A stretch of 64,000 nucleotides of DNA from Tabrizicola flagellatus (lineage in GTDB: Bacteria > Pseudomonadota > Alphaproteobacteria > Rhodobacterales > Rhodobacteraceae), in contig NZ_VMDU01000012.1 in NCBI RefSeq assembly GCF_008271465.1, forward strand, positions 24,011 through 88,010. The letters are read 5' to 3'. The notes below the pieces were generated by a model. The model was given only the letters and a program-made list of their open reading frames with translations. It made no database searches and was not told the DNA's origin. The translations under genes were made by a program, and so were the position numbers. This document shows positions 54,461 through 62,130 of the stretch, piece by piece. Numbering within the stretch: the stretch's first letter is position 1; every line of letters begins with the position of its first letter.

Positions 54461-55543
54461 CTAACGCTGCACCACCCGCGTTATCGGGTTACCCGGCAGC
54501 GTCACTTCCAGCAGTTCCAGGTCGGGCGTCGGATCGGCGTAGCGCGTGGCCATCCCGGGCGGAATCACGAAGGCGTCGCCCGGTTCCAGCCGGCAGGGCT
54601 CCTTCCCCTCGCCCTCCAGCACCATGCCGCCCCGCATCACGAAGGTGAACAGTATGTCGCCCTCATGCACCGTCCAGGGCGTCGGCTTTCCCGTGGGCCG
54701 GGCCACCATCACCGAAGCCACGCCCTTCGTCGCCGCCATGATCGTGGTGTCGCGGGCCTCGAAGCCCGGGATGCGGAAGGGACGGAACACGCCCTCCGCC
54801 CCGATGTCGTGGACGAAACGCTGCCCCTCCCATTCCCGCTCGGGCCGGTAATGCGGGGTCGGCAGGGTCATCTCGTGGTCGATCTCGGTGACGTGTTCCG
54901 CGGGCACCCCGATCTCCACCACCTGCACGCCTTCGGAATGCAGCACCTTGTGACGGATGCCCGGCGGCTGGATGAAGCAGTCGCCGGCATGGATGCGGCG
55001 CACGTCGCCCTGATCCTCATACAGCACGTCCACCCAGCCCGCGACGCAGAAGATCAGCTGGAAGCCGACCTTGTGGAAGTGCACCATGTCCGGCACCGGA
55101 CCATCCGGCACGCGGATGTGGCTGGCGATCATCGCCCCGCCAAGCCGCGTCGGGATCAGGTCGCGATATTCCATCCCCGCCCGCCCGATCACCCAGGGCG
55201 CCTGGTCGGCCAGGCGGCGCACCACGAAGGCGTGCTCGGTCGCGGGCGTGACCACCGGAGGGTTCAACTCGTCGATCTCGACCCGCGTGCCGTTCGGAGC
55301 GACCAGCTCCTTCGCCCCCCCGGCAAAGCCCGGATCGTCCGTCAGGATGCGCAGCGTGCCGGGGCTTTCGGGTGCCCCCTTCTGGATGCGCAGCCGCAGC
55401 CCGTGGCCGGACAGCACCGCCACCTCGGGGTTGTCGGCGGGAAAGATCATGTCCAGCCTGAACCCGAGAGTCTTCGTGTAGAACGGCAGATCCTCGCGAA
55501 GCTCTTTCGTCGGCAGCCGAACTTCCGCGCGTGTTTCCGTCAT
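54461..55543 (-). CDS. Fusion of a VOC/glyoxalase-like domain with two cupins
   Basis: This encodes 360 residues. About 1-100 is a VOC-type domain (LPTKELREDLPFYTKTLGFRLDMIFPADNPEVAVLSGHGLRL). About 130-235 is a cupin with likely metal ligands (PDMVHFHKVGFQLIFCVAGWVDVLYEDQGD and GIRHKVLHSEG), and about 265-355 is a second cupin (WTVHEGDILFTFVMRGGMVLEGEGK, FVIPPGMATRYADP). The arrangement suggests a non-haem metal oxygenase or isomerase using both folds. I cannot assign a substrate. It is divergent from maeB. The ATG follows no strong ribosome-binding site (GGGGAATGCC). Confidence 0.8.
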   Translation of the reverse strand: MTETRAEVRLPTKELREDLPFYTKTLGFRLDMIFPADNPEVAVLSGHGLRLRIQKGAPESPGTLRILTDDPGFAGGAKELVAPNGTRVEIDELNPPVVTPATEHAFVVRRLADQAPWVIGRAGMEYRDLIPTRLGGAMIASHIRVPDGPVPDMVHFHKVGFQLIFCVAGWVDVLYEDQGDVRRIHAGDCFIQPPGIRHKVLHSEGVQVVEIGVPAEHVTEIDHEMTLPTPHYRPEREWEGQRFVHDIGAEGVFRPFRIPGFEARDTTIMAATKGVASVMVARPTGKPTPWTVHEGDILFTFVMRGGMVLEGEGKEPCRLEPGDAFVIPPGMATRYADPTPDLELLEVTLPGNPITRVVQR

Positions 55544-55633
55544 GGCATTCCCCGTGCTATGGCGCCATGGTGATCGGCGCCAGGCCGATTTGCAAGCCGG
55601 CTGCGGAAAGCCGCAACTTGGCGGTCTGGAAAT

Positions 55634-55655
55634 ACTGGTTCAACGCTGAACCAGT
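55634..55655 (+). promoter_or_regulatory. Inverted repeat just upstream of maeB
   Basis: ACTGGTTC (55634-55641), 6-base spacer, GAACCAGT (55648-55655), then TTTTGC and the maeB ribosome-binding site GGGAGGGG. Perfect 8-base arms in the divergent gap. It could be an operator or, as RNA, a short hairpin followed by T residues in the maeB leader. Confidence 0.5.
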
Positions 55656-55671
55656 TTTGCGGGAGGGGTTG

Positions 55672-57951
55672 ATGGACGAGGCCAGGAACGACAACGCGCG
55701 GCAGGCGGCGCTGGATTACCACGAGTTTCCCAAACCGGGAAAACTGGAAATCCGCGCGACAAAGCCCCTTGCCAACGGCCGCGACCTCGCCCGCGCCTAT
55801 TCCCCCGGCGTGGCCGAGGCCTGCCTGGAAATCAAGGCCGACCCGGCGACGGCCAGCCGCTACACCTCGCGGGGCAACCTCGTCGCTGTCATCTCGAACG
55901 GCACCGCGGTCCTCGGCCTTGGCAACATCGGCGCGTTGGCCTCCAAACCCGTCATGGAAGGCAAGGCCGTCCTCTTCAAGAAATTCGCCAACATCGACTG
56001 CTTCGACATCGAGGTGAACGAACCCGACCCGGTCAAGCTCGCCGAGATCGTCTGCGCGCTGGAACCTTCCTTCGGCGCGGTCAACCTTGAGGACATCAAG
56101 GCCCCCGACTGCTTCATCGTCGAGAAGCTCTGCCGCGAGCGGATGAACATCCCGGTCTTCCACGACGACCAGCACGGCACCGCGATCGTGGTGGGCGCGG
56201 CGGCGACCAACGCGATGATCGTCGCGGGCAAGAGCTTCGGCGAGATCAAGGTCGTCTCCACCGGCGGCGGCGCGGCGGGGATCGCCTGCCTGGAGATGCT
56301 GGTCAAGCTGGGGGTGAGGCGCGAGAACGTCTGGCTCTGCGACCTGGAGGGGCTGGTCTATCACGGGCGCGAGGCGCAGATGACGCCGCAGAAGGCCGCC
56401 TTCGCGCAAGGCACCACGCCTGCCACCCTGTCCGACGTGATCGACGGCGCCGATCTCTTCCTCGGCCTCTCCGGCCCCGGGGTGCTGACGCCCGAGATGG
56501 TGGCGAAGATGGCGCCGAACCCGATCATCTTCGCACTGGCGAACCCCACGCCCGAAATCCTGCCCGACGAGGCGCGCAAGGTCGCCCCCGGCGCGATCAT
56601 CGCCACCGGGCGGTCGGACTTCCCGAACCAGGTCAACAACGTCCTCTGCTTCCCCTTCATCTTCCGCGGCGCGCTTGATGTCGGCGCCACCACGATCAAC
56701 GACGAGATGGAACTGGCCTGCATCGAGGGCATCGCCGCGCTGGCCCGCGCCACCACCTCGGCCGAGGCCGCCGCCGCCTACCGGGGCGAGACGCTGGCCT
56801 TCGGCGCCGACTACCTGATCCCGAAACCCTTCGATCCGCGCCTGATCGGCACCGTCGCCTCGGCCGTCGCGCGTGCGGCCATGGAAACCGGCGTTGCCAC
56901 CCGCCCCATCGCCGACCTCGACGCCTACAAGCGCAAGCTCGACGGCTCGGTCTTCAAGTCGGCGCTCCTGATGCGCCCGGTGTTCGAGGCCGCCCGCACT
57001 GCCTCGCGCCGGATCGTCTTTGCCGAAGGCGAGGACGAGCGGGTGCTGCGCGCGGCCAATGCGATCCTCGAGGAAACCACCGAGGTCCCGATCCTGATCG
57101 GCCGGCCCGAGGTGATCGAGGCGCGCTGCGAACGCTATGGCCTGCCGATCCGGCCGGGCCGCGACTTCCATCTGGTGAACCCGGAGAACGACCACCGCTA
57201 CCGCGACTACTGGGGCGCCTATCACGACCTGATGGCCCGGCGCGGGGTGACGCCCGACATCGCCCGCGCCGTGATGCGCACCAATACCACCGCCATCGCC
57301 GCGATCATGGTGCATCGCGAGGAAGCCGACAGCATGATCTGCGGCACCTTCGGCCAGTTCAACTGGCACCTCGGCTATGTCCGTCAGATCCTCGCGCGGG
57401 GCGGGCTGCACCCGGTGGCCGCGCTATCGATGATGATCCTCGAGGATGGCCCGCTCTTCATCGCCGACACCCATGTGCATCCCGAGCCCACGCCGCAGCA
57501 GATCATGGAAACCGTGATCGGCGCCGCGCGGCATGTCCGCCGCTTCGGCCTGACGCCGAAGATCGCGCTCTGCACGCAAAGCCAGTTCGGCAACATGGAC
57601 AATGCCTCGGCCCGCCGGATGCGCGACGCGCTCGAGCTTCTGGACCTGCGCGAACCCGATTTCGCCTACGAGGGCGAGATGAACATCGACGCCGCGCTGG
57701 ACCAGTCGATCCGCGACCGCCTCCTGCCCAACTCGCGCTATGATGGGGCGGCCAACGTGCTGGTCTTCGCCTCCTCCGAGGTCGCTTCGGGCGTGCGCAA
57801 CATCCTGAAGGTCAAGGCCGGGGGGCTGGAGGTCGGCCCGATCCTGATGGGCATGGGCAACAAGGCGCATGTGGTGACCCCCGCCATCACCGCGCGCGGC
57901 CTTCTGAACATGTCCGCCATCGCCGGGACGCCCGTGGCGCATTACGGCTGA
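55672..57951 (+). CDS. maeB: NADP-dependent malic enzyme with C-terminal phosphotransacetylase-like domain
   Basis: This encodes 759 residues from the ATG at 55672, behind GGGAGGGG; upstream codons in the frame are intergenic. The malic enzyme part (about 1-430) has DYHEFPKPGKLEIRATKPL, AYSPGVAEACLEI, the metal/substrate block VFHDDQHGTAIV and the dinucleotide-binding STGGGAAGIACLEML (about 195-210). The rest (about 435-759) resembles phosphate acetyltransferase, which in MaeB is a regulatory acetyl-CoA-binding domain. It decarboxylates malate to pyruvate, yielding NADPH. Three tandem palindromes follow the stop. Confidence 0.96.
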   Translation: MDEARNDNARQAALDYHEFPKPGKLEIRATKPLANGRDLARAYSPGVAEACLEIKADPATASRYTSRGNLVAVISNGTAVLGLGNIGALASKPVMEGKAVLFKKFANIDCFDIEVNEPDPVKLAEIVCALEPSFGAVNLEDIKAPDCFIVEKLCRERMNIPVFHDDQHGTAIVVGAAATNAMIVAGKSFGEIKVVSTGGGAAGIACLEMLVKLGVRRENVWLCDLEGLVYHGREAQMTPQKAAFAQGTTPATLSDVIDGADLFLGLSGPGVLTPEMVAKMAPNPIIFALANPTPEILPDEARKVAPGAIIATGRSDFPNQVNNVLCFPFIFRGALDVGATTINDEMELACIEGIAALARATTSAEAAAAYRGETLAFGADYLIPKPFDPRLIGTVASAVARAAMETGVATRPIADLDAYKRKLDGSVFKSALLMRPVFEAARTASRRIVFAEGEDERVLRAANAILEETTEVPILIGRPEVIEARCERYGLPIRPGRDFHLVNPENDHRYRDYWGAYHDLMARRGVTPDIARAVMRTNTTAIAAIMVHREEADSMICGTFGQFNWHLGYVRQILARGGLHPVAALSMMILEDGPLFIADTHVHPEPTPQQIMETVIGAARHVRRFGLTPKIALCTQSQFGNMDNASARRMRDALELLDLREPDFAYEGEMNIDAALDQSIRDRLLPNSRYDGAANVLVFASSEVASGVRNILKVKAGGLEVGPILMGMGNKAHVVTPAITARGLLNMSAIAGTPVAHYG

Positions 57952-57958
57952 GTCAGGG

Positions 57959-58026
57959 CCGATTTCTTCGAAGAAATCGGACCGGAGCCTTCAAAGGCTC
58001 CGGTGCGGAGTTTTCGAAAACTCCGC
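57959..58026. repeat. Three tandem palindromic hairpins after maeB
   Basis: 57959-57980 is a 22-base perfect palindrome (half CCGATTTCTTC). 57981-58004 is a hairpin (ACCGGAGCCT / AGGCTCCGGT, loop TCAA). 58005-58026 is a 22-base perfect palindrome (half GCGGAGTTTTC). They are contiguous without spacers and start 7 bases after the maeB stop. This is the largest member of the TTCGAA-core family in the window. Confidence 0.85.
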
Positions 58027-58031
58027 CGCCT

Positions 58032-58121
58032 TTTGCAAATCGTACGCAGGGATGCCAGACCGCTTTGCAAGCTTTGGTCGGTTTGCAAATATTTGTCCCG
58101 ATCAATCGCAAATTCTGCAAA
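58032..58121 (+). promoter_or_regulatory. Cluster of TTTGCAAA-like sites upstream of prpE
   Basis: TTTGCAAA at 58032-58039 and 58082-58089, TTTGCAAG at 58064-58071, and GCAAA variants at 58106-58113 and 58114-58121. The short-chain fatty acyl-CoA regulators of the ScfR family (PccR in Rhodobacter, RamB in corynebacteria) recognise TTTGCAAA-type half-sites, which fits control of propionyl-CoA synthetase. Pair spacing here differs from the ideal published motif, so the assignment is inference. Confidence 0.55.
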
Positions 58122-58137
58122 TCTGCCGCACCCCGCT

Positions 58138-58152
58138 AACGGTAACACCGTT
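58138..58152. promoter_or_regulatory. Dyad AACGGT-AAC-ACCGTT upstream of prpE
   Basis: Perfect 6-base arms with a 3-base spacer, 60 bases before the prpE ATG and 17 bases after the TTTGCAAA cluster. Possibly a second operator near the transcription start. Confidence 0.4.
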
Positions 58153-58211
58153 GCGTGACAGGCATCCATTCGCATACGAACCCGTCAGTGCATCAGCGGG
58201 GGGAGATCGCG

Positions 58212-60098
58212 ATGAGCTACGCACAGGTCTACGGTCAGTGGCAGCAGGATCCGGAGGGCTTCTGGCTGACCGCCGCAGGGGGCATCGACTGGGTGAGGAA
58301 GCCGACGAAAGCCCTCAATGCCGACCGCGCCCCCCTCTACGAATGGTTCACCGATGCCGAGGTGAACACCTGCTGGAACGCCGTGGACCGCCACGTCATC
58401 GCCGGCCGCGGCAAGCAGCCGGCGATCATCCACGACAGCCCGGTCACCGGCACCAAGCACGTCATCACCTACGCCGAGCTCCGGGACCGCGTCGCCCGCC
58501 TCGCAGGGGCGCTGAAGGCCCGCGGCATCGAAAAGGGCGACCGCGTCATCATCTACATGCCCATGGTCCCCGAGGCTCTGGAGGCGATGCTCGCCTGCGC
58601 CCGGCTGGGCGCGATCCATTCCGTCGTCTTCGGCGGTTTCGCGGCGCATGAACTCGCCGTCCGCATCGACGACTGCACCCCCAAGGCGATCATCGCCGCC
58701 TCCTGCGGGATCGAGCCTTCCCGCGTGGTCCACTACAAACCTCTCCTCGACGCCGCCATCGACCAGGCCACCCACAAGCCCGACTTCTGCGTGATCTTCC
58801 AGCGCGAGCAGGAGGTGGCGAAACTCACCCCCGGCCGCGATGTCGCCTGGCACGAGTTCCAGTATGGCGTGGAACCGGCCGATTGCGTGCCCGTCGCGGG
58901 CAATCACCCGGCCTACATCCTCTACACCTCCGGCACCACCGGAGCGCCCAAGGGCGTGGTCCGCCCCACCGCCGGGCACCTCGTGGCCCTCAACTGGACC
59001 ATGCGCGCGATCTACAACTGCGGCGCGGGCGACGTGTTCTGGGCCGCCTCGGACGTGGGCTGGGTCGTCGGCCACAGCTACATCTGCTATGGCCCGCTGA
59101 TCGCCGGTTGCACCACCGTCGTCTACGAAGGCAAACCCGTCGGCACCCCCGACGCCGCCGCCTTCTGGCGCGTCATCAACGAACACAAGGTCCGCAGCTT
59201 CTTCACCGCCCCGACCGCCCTTCGCGCCATCAAGCGCGACGACCCGGACGGCAAGCTCGTCCCGCCGCTGCCCACGCTCCAGGCGCTCTACCTGGCGGGC
59301 GAACGCGCCGACCCCGATACGATCCACTGGGCGCAGACCCATCTCAAGGTCCCGGTGATCGACCACTGGTGGCAGACCGAAACCGGCTATGCCATCGCCG
59401 CCAATCCCCTCGGGATCGAACATCTGCCGGTCAAGATCGGCTCGCCATCCGTCCCCATGCCCGGCTTCGACGTGCAGGTCCTCGACGAAGGCGGCCACCC
59501 GGTCTCACCCGGCACGCTCGGCGCCATCGCGATCAAGCTGCCGCTCCCCCCCGGCACCCTGCCAACCCTCTGGAACGCCGAGGACCGGTTCCGCAAGTCC
59601 TACCTCAACCACTTCCCCGGCTATTACGAGACCGGCGACGCGGGCTATGTCGACGCGGACGGCTATCTCTACATCATGGCCCGCACCGATGACGTCATCA
59701 ACGTCGCCGGCCACCGCCTGTCCACCGGCGCGATGGAGGAAGTCCTCGCCAGCCACAAGGACGTGGCCGAATGTGCCGTGATCGGGGTCGCCGACGAGCT
59801 GAAGGGCCAGTCGCCGCTGGGCTTCCTCTGCCTCAACAAGGGCTCCAACCGCCCGCATGACGAGGTGGTGAAGGAATGCGTGCAACTGGTGCGCGACCAG
59901 ATCGGCCCTGTCGCCGACTTCAAGCGCGCCGTCGTGGTGGACCGCCTGCCCAAGACCCGATCCGGCAAGATCCTGCGCGGCACCATGGTCAAGATCGCCG
60001 ACGGCCAGCCCTGGAAGATGCCCGCCACCATCGACGACCCGGCCATCCTGGATGAGATCACCCAGGCGTTGCAATCGCTCGGCCTCGCGCGCGGCTGA
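58212..60098 (+). CDS. prpE: Propionyl-CoA synthetase
   Basis: This encodes 628 residues from the ATG at 58212 (MSYAQVYGQWQQDPEGFWL) behind GGGGGGAG. ANL superfamily motifs: YTSGTTGAPKG (about 237-247), WWQTETGY (A5), YYETGDAGY and the catalytic Lys in KTRSGKILRG (about 582-591). The N-terminal HDSPVTGTKHVITYAEL and the GWVVGHSYICYGPL segment, as well as length, point to PrpE rather than acetyl-CoA synthetase. It activates propionate to propionyl-CoA with ATP; the GCAAA-rich promoter supports this. It follows maeB on the same strand. Confidence 0.93.
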   Translation: MSYAQVYGQWQQDPEGFWLTAAGGIDWVRKPTKALNADRAPLYEWFTDAEVNTCWNAVDRHVIAGRGKQPAIIHDSPVTGTKHVITYAELRDRVARLAGALKARGIEKGDRVIIYMPMVPEALEAMLACARLGAIHSVVFGGFAAHELAVRIDDCTPKAIIAASCGIEPSRVVHYKPLLDAAIDQATHKPDFCVIFQREQEVAKLTPGRDVAWHEFQYGVEPADCVPVAGNHPAYILYTSGTTGAPKGVVRPTAGHLVALNWTMRAIYNCGAGDVFWAASDVGWVVGHSYICYGPLIAGCTTVVYEGKPVGTPDAAAFWRVINEHKVRSFFTAPTALRAIKRDDPDGKLVPPLPTLQALYLAGERADPDTIHWAQTHLKVPVIDHWWQTETGYAIAANPLGIEHLPVKIGSPSVPMPGFDVQVLDEGGHPVSPGTLGAIAIKLPLPPGTLPTLWNAEDRFRKSYLNHFPGYYETGDAGYVDADGYLYIMARTDDVINVAGHRLSTGAMEEVLASHKDVAECAVIGVADELKGQSPLGFLCLNKGSNRPHDEVVKECVQLVRDQIGPVADFKRAVVVDRLPKTRSGKILRGTMVKIADGQPWKMPATIDDPAILDEITQALQSLGLARG

Positions 60099-60136
60099 CG
60101 CGAAACGCGCTGGACAGAGCCCCGGATCTGCGGCAA

Positions 60137-60155
60137 TCTTTGCATTATGCAAAGA
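60137..60155. promoter_or_regulatory. Perfect 19-base dyad upstream of the Hpt gene
   Basis: TCTTTGCAT-T-ATGCAAAGA (60137-60155), 9-base arms around a single T. It lies 30 bases before the Hpt start and contains an ATG that would otherwise be a possible start codon. It shares the TTTGCA half-site with the prpE cluster. Confidence 0.55.
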
Positions 60156-60184
60156 AATCCGTCGCATTTCGGGACGATTCTCGG

Positions 60185-60703
60185 ATGACGCCACCGTCCG
60201 GCAAGCTGGAGGCCCTGTCCGGGCTGTATCAGGCGGTGGCGGCGGTGCGACCGTTCCTGACCACGTCAGACGAGCAGGCTGCGCTTCAGTTGATCGAAGA
60301 GACGATGGTGCGCCTCGCCGACTCGCCCCCCCCGCTTGCCTCGGGACTGAAACAGTTCGATGCCACGCGGCTGCACCACCTCTTGCAGATCACGGGACCC
60401 GAGCTTGCTGCCGAGTTGCTGGCGCGCCTGACCGAAGACCTGACCACCACCGAGGCCAAGCTGGCCAAGGGTGCGGGCGATCTTGACTGGAAGGCATTGC
60501 GCGAGGGTAGCCATGTGCTGATCTCCCTGTCCGGGTCGGTCGGTGCGATTTCGTTGCAGGAGATGGCAGAAAGCCTGAACGCCATAGCACATGCCCGGGA
60601 CCACGGTGCGCTCGACCGGCTGATGCCGCCGCTTGCGGGCGAACTTGCCGTGCTGATCCGCCTGATTCGATCCACCAAGCCGCCCGAAGGGTCTGCCGCG
60701 TGA
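60185..60703 (+). CDS. Hpt-domain phosphotransfer protein (LuxU-like)
   Basis: This encodes 172 residues from the ATG at 60185. After a helical N-terminus (GLYQAVAAVRPFLTTSDEQAALQLIEE), the C-terminal half is a four-helix Hpt bundle with the phosphoacceptor His in GSHVLISLSGSVGAISLQEMAESL (about residue 111). The gene overlaps the downstream response regulator by 4 bases (GTGA), indicating a matched phosphotransfer pair. No histidine kinase lies in the window, so the input kinase is unlinked. Confidence 0.8.
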   Translation: MTPPSGKLEALSGLYQAVAAVRPFLTTSDEQAALQLIEETMVRLADSPPPLASGLKQFDATRLHHLLQITGPELAAELLARLTEDLTTTEAKLAKGAGDLDWKALREGSHVLISLSGSVGAISLQEMAESLNAIAHARDHGALDRLMPPLAGELAVLIRLIRSTKPPEGSAA

Positions 60704-62130
60704 AACCCGTCACCTCCCTTTCCCGGCCATCCGTCCTTCTGGTCGAGGACACATTGTCCCTGCAAATGGTCTATCGCTCGATCCTGGCCACCGCCGGGCA
60801 CCGGGTGGCCGTTGCGGGCACGGCCGATGACGGACTGCAACAGTTCCGGGTGCATCGGCCGATGGTCGTGCTGCTTGACCTGATCCTTCCCGACCGCGAC
60901 GGGCTGGAATTGATGCGTGACATCCAGGCGATCCAGCCGGAAACCCGGGTGATCGCGATCACCGCCAACGGCTCGGTCAGCCGCGCGGTCGAGGCGATGC
61001 GCGCCGGCGCGCACGACTTCCTGGTCAAGCCCTTCGACGAGGGGCGCTTCCTGTCCGTCGTTCAGAATGCCCTGGCCGAGGCGAACCTGCGCGAAACCGG
61101 AAAGGCCGACCCACAGGTCGCCACGCGCAGCCGCGACCCGGCCGAAGTCGCGGAAAACTCGGGCTTCATCGGTTCGTCCGATGCGATGAAGCGCATCCAC
61201 CTGACCATCGGCTCGGTCGCGCGATCGATGGCAACCGTGTTCATCACCGGCGAAAGCGGAACCGGCAAGGAACTTTGCGCCCTTGCCGTCCACGCCAATT
61301 CCAACCGCGCCAATGGCCCCTTCATCGCGCTCAACTGCGGCGCGATCCCGCAGGACCTGCTGGAATCCGAGGTGTTCGGCCACATGAAGGGCAGCTTCAC
61401 AGGTGCCATCTCCGACAAGCAGGGCGCCGCCCAGGCGGCCGATGGCGGAACGCTCTTCCTGGACGAGATCTGCGAGATGGCGCCGGCCTTGCAGACCAAG
61501 CTCCTGCGCTTCCTGCAAACCTCGACCGTTCAGCCCGTGGGCGCGACGCGGCCGCGCAAGGTGAATGTCCGCATTGTCTGCGCCACCAACCGCGACCCGC
61601 TGGACGCCGTCCGTCGCGGTCATTTCCGCGAGGACCTCTATTACCGGCTCTACGTCGTGCCGATCCACATGCCGCCGCTGCGCGAACGCGGGCAGGACGT
61701 GATCGAGATCGCCGAGGCCGCGCTGGCCCGCTTCGCCCAGGAAGAGGGACGCACCTTTCACGGCCTCGCGCCCGAGACCCGCGCGCTCATGCAGTCGCTG
61801 CCGTGGCCCGGGAATGTCCGCCAGTTGCTGAACGTCATGCGCAACGTGGTGGTGCTGAACGAGGGCGGCTGGGTCACGCCCGACATGCTTCCGCCCGGCC
61901 TGGCAGAGGAAGGGCGCGACCCCGAACCGCTGCCGGTGCCGATGGCTGCTCCAGAGGCACTCAGCGCCGACAGCCTTCTCGGCCTGCCGCTCGCCGAGGC
62001 CGAACGCCGCCTGATCGAGGCGACGCTGGCGCTGCATGGTGGCTCGATTCCCAAGGCCGCGCGGGTGCTGGATGTCTCGCCCTCGACGCTTTACCGCAAG
62101 ATCGAGGCCTGGAACGCGAAGGCCAGCTAG
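60700..62130 (+). CDS. NtrC/LuxO-family response regulator with AAA+ domain
   Basis: This encodes 476 residues from a GTG overlapping the Hpt stop. Receiver domain (about 10-130) with the acidic pocket VLLVEDT, phosphoacceptor Asp in VVLLDLILPDRDG, Thr/Ser in AITANGS and Lys in FLVKPFD. The AAA+ domain has Walker A GESGTGKE (about 187), the sigma-54 contact loop as GSFTGA instead of GAFTGA, Walker B GGTLFLDEICEM, and the C-terminal helix-turn-helix GSIPKAARVLDVSPSTLYRKI (split over about 446-470). It should activate sigma-54 promoters, after phosphorylation via the Hpt protein encoded just before. Confidence 0.9.
   Translation: MKPVTSLSRPSVLLVEDTLSLQMVYRSILATAGHRVAVAGTADDGLQQFRVHRPMVVLLDLILPDRDGLELMRDIQAIQPETRVIAITANGSVSRAVEAMRAGAHDFLVKPFDEGRFLSVVQNALAEANLRETGKADPQVATRSRDPAEVAENSGFIGSSDAMKRIHLTIGSVARSMATVFITGESGTGKELCALAVHANSNRANGPFIALNCGAIPQDLLESEVFGHMKGSFTGAISDKQGAAQAADGGTLFLDEICEMAPALQTKLLRFLQTSTVQPVGATRPRKVNVRIVCATNRDPLDAVRRGHFREDLYYRLYVVPIHMPPLRERGQDVIEIAEAALARFAQEEGRTFHGLAPETRALMQSLPWPGNVRQLLNVMRNVVVLNEGGWVTPDMLPPGLAEEGRDPEPLPVPMAAPEALSADSLLGLPLAEAERRLIEATLALHGGSIPKAARVLDVSPSTLYRKIEAWNAKAS

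Noticed and set aside
57959..58026. CRISPR array
   Set aside because: The repeats are contiguous palindromes of differing sequence without spacers, and no cas genes are present.
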